A stretch of DNA of 64,000 nucleotides, taken from positions 1,414,843-1,478,842 of the forward strand of contig NC_052401.1 of the NCBI RefSeq assembly GCF_009389715.1, written 5' to 3'. Made by a program: the position numbers and the translations under genes. Below, piece after piece: positions 34,490-44,400 of this stretch. Positions within the stretch are counted from its first letter, which is position 1. Every line of letters begins with the position of its first letter. This stretch comes from Phoenix dactylifera. Taxonomy: Eukaryota > Streptophyta > Magnoliopsida > Arecales > Arecaceae. Below the pieces are notes generated by a model that did not search any database, was not told the DNA's origin, and worked only from the letters and a program-made list of their open reading frames with translations.

Positions 34490-35934
34490 TGGACACTGTA
34501 GATACGCTCGGGAAACTTAAGATCAAGTCCTCCGTTCGACTGCCATTTAACAATCGCCACTCTTTCGTATATTTCGAGTATTGCGAGAGGAACACAAAAG
34601 CTCACGTAAAAAACGTCACATATCTGATCTGCCACTCCTTTCTGTTGCTCGACGAGAGAGTTACACATCAGATTTTTGGTGCCACAAAAAAATTTCATAT
34701 TTATTGTTTTTTTATTTGGTGAAGCTTTAAATGTTTATCTTAATTCTTCACATGCTATATATCGATTTCAGCCTTTAGATATGCTTCTGGGATTTGCAAA
34801 ATCTGAAAAGATTTGCAATTTAAAGAGATGCAGAGAATCTCAGGGACTTGCAAATTATTGTGCCCCTATAGATATATATATATATATATATTCTCAAGGA
34901 AAATGCCACTATAATTTGTGGCAGATGGATTTTCTATTAAAAATAATTCACGGCAGATCTGGTGAGATAATACATGAGAAAGTGAGAGCATTCTGGTTGG
35001 CTCGGTTTATTTTCCATCATTCGTTTTTCACTGAACACATAAATAGATACCTAACTAAAAGCACTCAAACCTCACTCCTTTATCTGGAAACACTCGAGCA
35101 AATAGATTGATGAACTAACAACTCTTAGAACCCATACCATTACATTGTTGCATTAAAGAAAATCTAGTAGAGTTAACAAAAGGTGGAATTGCATGCAGCT
35201 ATGGAATTGCACCAAATAACAGATTCTTTCTGAATACAATTCTGGCACGATTAAGAAATGTCGCATGCTAATTGTGAGAGCAGCACACTAATGGCAAAGC
35301 AAATCAAATAACATTTTTGAATAATGACTAGATCGTCATTCGATTACTATTTTCATTCAAAATAATATTAATGCATTAGCTTTAGCATTCTTCTGGCCTT
35401 CTAAATTGATATGAAGTAATTGACCATAACTCCTTTTCCTCTGCCACAAACAAATGATCGGGCAGCAAGTTACTCAACATCTTTTGGGCAAAACAACAAA
35501 ACAAAATATATGGATTCCAGCCAAAAGAATATGGATCGATTCTCATTGTTTCCTTCCTTTTGTCTTTTTTTTTTTTTTTGTCAAAAAGACTTTCTTGATT
35601 TGTTTATAAGCTTACAAATAAGTGTTCATGGATTGCTGAATAGATGAGCACTTCTTCAAGAGAGTGCATGAACAGATAACATTAGTAAATTGGAAGGGAG
35701 GGTGCATTCCACACGACTACCACCCACCAAAATTTATCTATATCCGGGATTTGTTCCTATTGGGTTAGTGCTCAAGTATTCGACCATGATGGGCACCCAT
35801 ACTTCCTTCTTTTTTGGGCCAAGGTCTCTCCCACATTGGTTATCTCTCCTTATCTTATATGAGTGGAAAAGAGTGCGCGCTCCATGTAGCAAACTTAGCA
35901 TGAAAGAATTCTCTGGACAGCTGCAAAAATGTTA
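34490..35934. other. Intergenic spacer
   Basis: A TA microsatellite lies at about 34871-34891. No gene or bounded element was recognised. Confidence 0.5.
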
Positions 35935-36177
35935 GGATGATATTAGGTTAATGTAATAATATTGGGCCATGAAAGGTCCAATATTGCTGTGTTTCTTGAG
36001 CTCAACCCATTTAACATTGCAGTCTAGAGCCTCATCTCTCTTATCTAACCATCAATCCATCTGAACGCACACCTAGACATATATGAACACACGTACACAC
36101 GCAAAGATTTGAACCCTAGGTCTATTCTAGGTGGAGAGGAATGCCAGTTTGTTAGCTGAACTGGCTAAGACTCATTG
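35935..36177 (-). mobile_element. tRNA-derived SINE
   Basis: Read on the minus strand, the 5' end at about 36177 shows a Pol III A-box-like segment (CTTAGCCAGTTCAGCTAAC) and about 45 nt further a B-box-like GGGTTCAAATC, the spacing of a tRNA-derived promoter. A body unrelated to tRNA follows down to about 35935. No cloverleaf acceptor stem is preserved, so it is not a tRNA gene. The 3' border and target duplication are not clear. Confidence 0.55.
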
Positions 36178-36727
36178 AGAAGTATGGTAAAAGTTAAGAT
36201 AGTGTTTACTTTGGTTGGTGTACATATATGTGATTGAACATTCAAAAAGTTGTGTGGATAAAATGAACAACGTTTATTTCGGTTCGTACTCATTATGGTC
36301 TCTAGAACACATTCATGATATTAGATGAGTTTTACTTGTTACACCCTTAGATTAGGTATAGTAATATTGTTATAAAAATAACTGGATAAGCTGTCGTAGC
36401 AACATAACCATGCACTTCTTGATGGATCTCATCCTTTATGACTTCCTTGCTATCTTGTAATAAGTTGGGGAATTGCAGTACAAACTGATGGCCTTTCCCC
36501 TCATGCAATGGTCTCTCCATAGTGCTTTCAGAACTTATCTGTCAATATATATATGGTGTGATTCCCTAGGGACCATTACTTCCTTGAATTTGATAACAAA
36601 GACACGCCACTAGAATTGTTGAGCTAAAATACTTCAGAGAACTTATAAGGCCCTCCGTGTGTGCGCGCGTGCGTGTTTTCCCCCTTTTGCTTCAGCTCCG
36701 ATTATAATAAGAGCCATAGTTCTAAAG

Positions 36728-36863
36728 AAATTATTAGGTGGACCAGATCCATCGTGGACCTAGGGTGAAATCATTCTAGTGGATTTATTTTATCTTAAGG
36801 TGAAATTATTAAGCGAATTTAGTTCACCCTGGGTCCACAGCGGACCCAATCCACCAAATAATT
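36728..36863. mobile_element. Short fold-back MITE (hairpin)
   Basis: The left arm, AAATTATTAGGTGGACCAGA and onward, is complementary to the right arm ending CAATCCACCAAATAATT. The arms are each about 45 nt, with a few mismatches, around a spacer of about 45 nt. This is the form of a small non-autonomous DNA transposon; the family could not be assigned. Transcribed, it would give a miRNA-like hairpin. Confidence 0.65.
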
Positions 36864-38642
36864 CCTCCTAGTCATGCCAGGAGTGGATTGACTTGCTTTG
36901 GTATATGGGGTCCAATTTGGTGGGGATGGAATGGGATGGATATAAGGTAGTCTCTCACATCTAAAAAGAAAGAAAAGAAAAAAAAAAATAGAGGAAGAAG
37001 AAAGGCGGAGAAAAAAGGTGGGGAAATCTATATTTAGTCAAAGACGGGCTTTGTCAAGAAAAGGTGGGATTTTGGGCTCTAGGTTCAAGGTTGCTATAAT
37101 TAGCAAGAAAAAAAAAAAAAAAGAAGAAGAAGGCTCTTTTGGTCAAAGAAAGGCCTTGTCAACATTTCCTCTTTCTCCTAAAGTCTTAGGAAGATCGCTT
37201 CACAATCAATCGTTATTATTGCCAGCTTCTTTGTTTGCATGAGATGTTCTTCTTTAGAAAATTTCGCTGCTATTCTTCTTTTCCAGATTGTGGAAAAGGG
37301 TGAGCGGATTCCCAACTCAAGGCCCTACACTTGCAAGTTGGTTTGGGATATAAATAGACTACTCTAAATATTTATTGGACTGGACTGAGCTTGGGCTTAC
37401 AATATATACAGCCCGATGTGGCCCATCTTGGAACAACAACTTGCAACTTGCAAGCCCAATAGCTAGGCCTTGACCCAACTAGACATGCATTTTCACTGTA
37501 ACATCATGGTATACTTATAATAACTTGAGTTCACTGTGACATGGCTAAACCAGACACAGCTTAATTGACGACATTGCGAATTGGTCTCAGATTACGGCAT
37601 GTTCAACCACGGTGCGCAGGGCATTGATCGAACCCGATCTTTGGGAGACGTTATGGATGTGGTTAGGTTTTGCAAGTCTCTATTGCCAATGTCTTAGGTA
37701 TGAGGGGGAATAAGAGATGATTGGGCTTAAGCATCTCTTTTTTTATGGGTTCTTCATTTCTACAGTTTGGTGTTTTATTACTCATCTTTTTCATCAGTGG
37801 CCTTGTAGGTTGTTGTTACCTCAAATGACAAATAGAACCTCTGTTGATAAGAAAAATTTTCTGAATGATTTGGATACTTGAATTTTGCTTGCTATCAGAT
37901 ATACACTAAAATTAAAACATCAAACTGCCGTAAGCAATCATGTAACGCAACCCTCTTTTTTCTATGTAAAATGATGGAAAAGCCATCAGGATTCATTGAA
38001 TCCAACTCTCTAATTTGGATTTTAGATAATTTATTAAGGCAATGAAACAAGAGAATTCTAATAGCCAATGTGTGATTCTGGCCGCCTGCAATGATGATGA
38101 TGGAAATGGAATACTTGCTACTGAAAACGAGAGAAGTGACTTTGATTTGAAACGGGCGACCACCAAATGATAGCAATGTTATAATTATTTTATATTTTTC
38201 CCCTCCTAATCTTTTTTTTTCAGTTATAAGTACAATAAAAGCGAAGGGTGCACACTAGAAAATGGAACGCAGATCAATTTGGGCTTGAGCTCCTCCTAAG
38301 CCACATATATACTCAGTCCATCCATGATTTTTTCCTTTCTTTTTTGAAAAAAAAGGGGTTATGTTGGTTAGGCTAAAGATGCTTGAGGCATAGTTTGAGA
38401 TCGCCAAACTCAAACGTAGTGCTTAATGGGTTTTTTGGGTACATCCAGCTAGAGACCGAATGCAATGAGCTAACTTCATCTCTAATGACAAACACCATAC
38501 GCATCTGCCAATAAAATTTGAAGCAAATCCGAATGGATCGCATCATCGGGCTGCAGCAACGAACTTACAAAGAACATAGTTTGATCTCCAAACTCATTCT
38601 TAGCCCTGAATCAACCTTGCAAGTGGAAATCTCCTCTCAGGC
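36864..38642. other. Intergenic spacer
   Basis: Several A-rich and AAG-rich patches (36965-37015, 37107-37130) were seen. No gene, RNA gene or bounded transposon was recognised. Confidence 0.5.
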
Positions 38643-38650
38643 TGCAAGAT

Positions 38651-38805
38651 TTTTTTTTTTTTCTTCTAACAAGTACAAATATATCCAATAAAATTAGAAA
38701 GCAGAATATCTCGAAGTGCCCGAAGTAGCTCTTCATATCCAGCCCATACGGTACTATCCGTATGGCTGGCCATATAAGCGGCCGCTCAATCCGTAGCTTA
38801 TAAGA
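38651..38805 (-). mobile_element. 5'-truncated LINE 3' end
   Basis: On the minus strand it reads VAAYMASHTDSTVWAGYEELL-like text, with LRALRDILLSNFIGYICT at the end, then a poly-A tail (poly-T at about 38651-38664), matching the LINE RNase H terminus at 13965-14094. A possible AAGATT duplication flanks it (38646 and 38802). The frame has slipped upstream of this end. Confidence 0.75.
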
Positions 38806-38809
38806 TTAA

Positions 38810-39662
38810 GTTTTTAGAGAAAGAACTATAAGATATAAAAGTTTGTTTATATATGGCAATAAGCAAGAAAATTTTCTGGACCATGCAATATAAGCCATCC
38901 TAGTACAAGACTTGCTTATTGAACAGGAATGCAGGCCACATAGAAATCAGTCCTGTAGTTCATGAAAATACTTGGCGGGTGTGAAGAAATATTACGATGG
39001 ACATTCACTGGTGAAGCTGCTTCCGTTACACATATAGAAGGAATCTTGTAGCATTCACTCGTCCACTTTTATTGGACTTTCTGAACCAATGATGCCGTCA
39101 CCAAGGATATATTGTGCTTCACAATGCTCCGACTAATTGGGACCCACATTGAATACTTTTCCACGACCGGATGGTCCAGGTTTTAAACTTTGCCACCTAC
39201 CGATGTTGACGTGTCAGTTCTCTAGTAGACCAGCAGACGTAGACTGGAAAGATGGGACCCTCGAGCAATTTGACGCGGGTGCATCTTGTAAATGATATTT
39301 TTCTACAATATGGTATATTGGTATTAGTATAATTAACTTTGTTTATCAAACATCTGGGTTATATCTTTTGCATGATTTTCTGGTGACACCAAATATTGGT
39401 TCGCATAATTATAACTTCAAAATCTATAACAAAAAATGAAATGCATTGAAATTTGTGCAAGATACATAAATTGCTATACCAGTTTTCACATTCATGTCAA
39501 AAAAAAAAAAAAACAAATAATCAAAAGAAATAACATATGATGAGATAATATCTTGAAACCACCAGTTTTGAGATTCGGTTGAAAAAGAATTAATATGTAA
39601 AATACATGAAATACATCTATCTTATCATAAATCATCATGTAGTATACGAATAATTATCATAA
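38810..39662. other. Intergenic spacer
   Basis: No recognised feature apart from an A-run at about 39499-39512. Confidence 0.5.
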
Positions 39663-39667
39663 ATAAT

Positions 39668-40341
39668 TGTTGGAAAAAAAATGGATTGCTCAAAACACGT
39701 GGATATATCGCCGGCACTTGATGGCGAGCGCGACGGCGGCAACCCTCAAGGCGCCCGACCTCAAGACGCCCAACTTCAGTGCGCCCGGCCTCAGAGTTTG
39801 CAGCCTTAATCTCGGTTAAGTTGAGCTCGATCGACCTCAAGCCCAAAGGAGACCCAGTCAAAGGAAGAAGCAGACCCCTCCAGTCCACCAAAAATCAAGT
39901 CCCCCTCCTCCTCGTCCGGGGTCCAATCCCGCGATCTCCGCGCCAGCGACTGTCAACGATTAAATGTACACGATCTCAACGGACCTCTAGCCAGTCTAAA
40001 ATCTCGGGCCGTCCACGGCAACTTATTAATTCACGCGATCACGTCTAATCATTACGGTAACTCATTAATTCGCACAGTCACGTTCAATCACAGGTAACCC
40101 CTACACCCCTCTTATAAAAAAGGGACTTCTTCCTTCTAAAAAGAGATATTTTCTTTTACTCAACCTCTCTACTGGCTCCACCAAAAACCTCCTTCTGACT
40201 TAAGCATTGGAGGATCAGCGCCGGAACTCCTGGCCATCGGCTTCTGCAGATCCTCCGGAGAAAGCTGTCCACCGCTGCCCCCCCTGCCGGATCTCCTCCT
40301 CCTCAGTCCGTGGTCACCCTCGGGTCCAGTTTCCAGCAACA
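39668..40341. mobile_element. Solo LTR of an LTR retrotransposon
   Basis: A 674-bp segment begins TGTTGG and ends CCAGCAACA, giving the inverted TGTTG...CAACA termini of an LTR. It is flanked by the 5-bp duplication ATAAT at 39663-39667 and 40342-40346. Inside, a TATAAAAAA promoter-like box lies near 40112, followed by a CT-rich leader. No internal coding part and no second LTR are present, so this is a fossil left by recombination between two LTRs. Whether it was Gypsy or Copia cannot be told from the LTR alone. The intact duplication suggests moderate age. Confidence 0.85.
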
Positions 40342-40346
40342 ATAAT

Positions 40347-41422
40347 CATGCAGCTTACTCGCTAGCCAATATTGGTTATCGCTCCCCATCGGAAGCAAAC
40401 GCTAGAGTTAGATGTGTAGAGATTGTTGGAAAGTTGTTTTACGCTCAATAGCAAGTACTTCCCAAATGCCGACCAATCTAATCATAGAAAAAGCGAAGGT
40501 ACCGAAACCAAATAATACAGATCTTCAGTTGTTACAATACCAACCGCAAACCAGTTTAATGTGTATCGCTTTTTTTTTTTTTTGGATTAAGTCTACTAGC
40601 ACAATGGTGGATCAATCCAAGTATCCAACTGCAAACCAATGTTGATACACGTGGAGAAAAATAAAAGAAAGAGATAAAAAATGGAGGGATAGTGATGGAT
40701 TTGTGTGTGTTGGTTTGTGGTTGTGCTGGTCCATCGAGCCAATAGATGTTGTCATGTGGGCCAACCAATAAATTTTTCCCAGAAGAGGGGATCAAAAGTT
40801 TCCAAGCCTTACATCAGCGGATCATGCCGGTCCACCCTGCCACCAATAGAATAACAAACAGTCAAACATACGGAACGCCCGTTCTTTCCCCCAGCATTTC
40901 ACACCTGCAGACCTTTCTGACGGTATGAAATATTTATAAAGGCATTTAAATAACGCTGTTATTTTTCATTATCGCCCGCCATTTCTTGTTGGTTGTAACT
41001 GCCGTTATCATAATCGTTGTTATTTAAATAGTAGAAATTCCAAGCCATGCATTTCAGGGTGAATAACGGCCGTTGGATATAACGGTTTTGTTGAGGATCC
41101 GTTAGAATAACGCCCCGGTTTCGAAATACGTGGGGAAGCGAACCACTTCTTTAGAACTCTCCGTACGTACATGTCCTCGATCACCGTATGAGTTGTGCCG
41201 AACCACTTCTTTATGTCGCCCCATCCGGATACATGATACATCACCATCCATTTCCAATCAAACGGTCGATAGTTGGCAACATTAGACTTACAGCATGCTG
41301 AATCCACTGACCGCGACCAGTGGAGTAACAAGTCACCGCCACCCCATCATCTCCACCGCTTCCTCCTCCTCCTGCTTCTTCTCCTCCTCCCTCGGCCGCA
41401 GCTCGTTCCGTGGGCGCTTACG
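40347..41422 (+). promoter_or_regulatory. Upstream region of the bZIP gene
   Basis: AT-rich spacer changes near 40930 to a stretch with several AACGG/CCGTT words (40945-41110). A 15-bp direct repeat, CGAACCACTTCTTTA, occurs at 41139-41153 and 41199-41213, 60 bp apart. The 5' leader, CT-rich near 41340-41400, directly precedes the ATG. No TATA box was fixed. Confidence 0.4.
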
Positions 41423-44400
41423 ATGGACCCGACCGGACTCCCTCCATCCAACCACCGCTTCGGGCTGATCCCCCCCAACCCACGCGGCGTCGGCGGCGGC
41501 GCTGGCGGCCACCGGCGCGCTCACTCCGAGACCTTCCTCCACCTGCCAGATGACCTCCTCTTTGACTCCGACGCCGACTTCGGCATCTCCGACATCGACT
41601 TCCCTTCACTCTCCGACGACAGCCTCTCCGCCAGCGACGCCGTCGCTGCAGGAGGAGGCCCGCCGCCGGTCGAATCCAGGAGGTCGGATCCGCCGGCTGG
41701 GGAGCAGAGGAGGGCGGGGAGGGCTGCTGGAGGTGCTCACCTCAGGAGCCTCTCTGTCGATGCCGCGTTCTTTGAGGGGTTGGCGTTCCAGGGGGCGCCG
41801 GCCGCTGGCGGATGCGGCGGCGGCGGCGGCGGCGGTGACGGGGTACAGGATAGCAGGGGGCTTCACCGACGGAGCGGATCAATGGACGGGGCCACCTCGC
41901 CGTTCGAGGGCAGTCGGCTTCGTCGTCGTCGGATTACGCCAAGAAAGCGATGGCGGCGGATAAGCTCGCCGAGCTGGCCCTGATCGATCCCAAGAGGGCG
42001 AAAAGGCTTGATTTTCTCTACTTTCTTTTCTTCTACCTTTGAATTTCACGAGATTTCTTGAAGTTAGGATATTGGGAATTTGTATTCTGGGACTCGTATC
42101 CAGATTAGTTCGAATTGTGTGGGGGTTTTATGAGTCGTAATTTATCGATTAACTTCGAATTGAGACTTGCCATCCTTATCATTTAGATATAATATTGGGG
42201 AATTCTGTGGATCAAGTTTGCCATTGGGATTCTTTAATATCGAGCAATATCCTATCGTGGTTTACTTGATGGGGTATTTGAGGGGTTTTGTTTGCTAAAT
42301 TTTTGTATATCTTTGTTATATAAATTAATTTCCTACACGAATGTTTGCGAAGTCGAGGGCTTCCAATGTTCTGATACGTGAACGGCTTTACGCATTGCCA
42401 GAATCCCCCCTTTTTGTGATTTTTTGTCGATATCGTCCTCCCAAGAAGTCCTCTTTTTTGGTATTTTTGTCGATGTTCTCTTCTTTCTGAGATGAGATTT
42501 CGGAGAACTGTTAAATTTAGATATGCTATCCTTATATTCTTTTGGATATTGCCTCTTGCTTGGTTTTCAAAAATCCATACTTCCAGTTTCCTTCTTGTTC
42601 CTTAAAAATAAGAAGTTTGCGTGAGCATCTGTTGTACCTCACTTTACGAGGTTGAAAAGAACGTCGATTGCATGTTATGTACTGAAAAATGAAGGGGATC
42701 TATACTTTAGGGTGGACTAGTCTCGTATGCTATTTTTATGTTTACTCGACATGCTTATTCTGTATGATTCCTGTGATAGTATTGCTAAACTATATTTCTG
42801 AAGTAAAGATTACCTTCTATAGGATTCTTGCAAATAGGCAATCTGCTGCCAGATCAAAGGAGAGGAAGATTCGGTACACTAGCGAACTTGAACGGAAGGT
42901 GCAGACACTTCAGACAGAGGCAACCTCTCTGTCAGCACAGCTAACGCTTCTACAGGTAGGAGTCAAATTGGCTACAACAGTTCATTGTTCATTTAGACTT
43001 TGATAAATCATTTTGTTTTGCTTATCATCTTCCACTCTCATGTTTATCTGAGCAAAATTCTTTTAATGTGGCACTTGAGAAAATGATTAATTTAGTAGTG
43101 TCAGGCTTGCTTCCTGTATGATGTGTTTGCATCTCACTTGATTATTTGATCAAGATTGTTACCAGGGGCGGCTCAATACATTCTGGGGCCTAAGGCGAAT
43201 CCAATGAACGAGGCCTTTTTTTTAATAATTTTTTTAATAAATATAAAATACTTAAAAAATATATAAAAATAGATAGCTATCAAGTACACTATTTTAACAA
43301 AGATACATGAATCTAACAAAAGATAGACAAGAAGCCTTTTTAATTTAATATAATTCTTGAATGGAAGCACATAAAAGTAATTATACTAAATGAAGAGCCA
43401 TGAAACTGATTAAATAACTGAGATAATGCTTGGCAATACTGTTTACCATGTCAAGCAAGAGCCAAATAGGAAAAGGTCATCCCATGGCACTTCATGGCAA
43501 GGTAAAGAAAAGAATTTTTCCATAAAAGAACCTCTCTAGAAGAGAAAGTAGGGTCATTATGGGAAATTCACCCCATCCCACCATCTCCCCTTCAAGTAAG
43601 TACCCAAGCGGCAACTGCAACATCACAGCACAGCAGCCATTAAACCCCCTCCCTCCTTTTCTCTCTCTACCACCCAAGAGGGGAGAAGAAACCGAGAGGA
43701 GAAAACTAAAAGAATCTCCACCCTCGAAGAAGTCCATCTCCAATCCCCCTATCTTTCTTCTGGATGGCCCAGCTGGATCAGGAGTAATGTGAGGGAAGGA
43801 AAACCAAGACCAAAACCAAAAAAGAGAATGGATGAAAGATAAGAGTGGCTTCAGGCGTCTATCAAGCCAACCAAATCCCTCCTCTCTCTCTCTCTCGCTC
43901 TCCCCACCCAAAACAAAACTACTGTCCCCAACATCCCAAATTGCCCCTATGCAGGCCAGGAAACTCTCCACCTCCTTTCCATCAAGGGAGAAGACTCGTA
44001 GCCAGCCCCAGATCGGGGCCTTTGCTTCCTTTTGGTCAGCCTCCCGGGGGCCTTCCATTGGCCCGGGGCCTTAGGCGACCGCCTCAGTCGCCTAGGGCTC
44101 GGGTCGGCCCTGATTGTTACTGCCAGCTACAATATTCCAACCTGATATTATTCTGCTACATTTTAAATCGCTTATTCATAGTTCATTCTGTTTGTATCTA
44201 TAGCAAGTGCCAAGTATATCTATGTTGGACCTTGCCAAGGTGGCTCTGAGAATAAGCTATCAAACTCAATGCTTCCCCCCCCCCCCCCAAAAAAAAAAAT
44301 ATTAGTTAAGAGGTGAACGCTGTCATTGCATCATTAGAATTACGTAATCTCATAATTGCTCGAGTAGATTGTATATGTATTGTTCTTGGTTGATACCTGG

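Noticed and set aside
36080-36177. A tRNA gene on the minus strand
   Set aside because: A- and B-box words exist, but no acceptor stem or anticodon arm can be formed; a SINE fits better.
43492-44249. Frames up to 188 codons on both strands
   Set aside because: All lie in or across the non-autonomous hAT element at 43163-44112; composition-driven, with no transposase motif.
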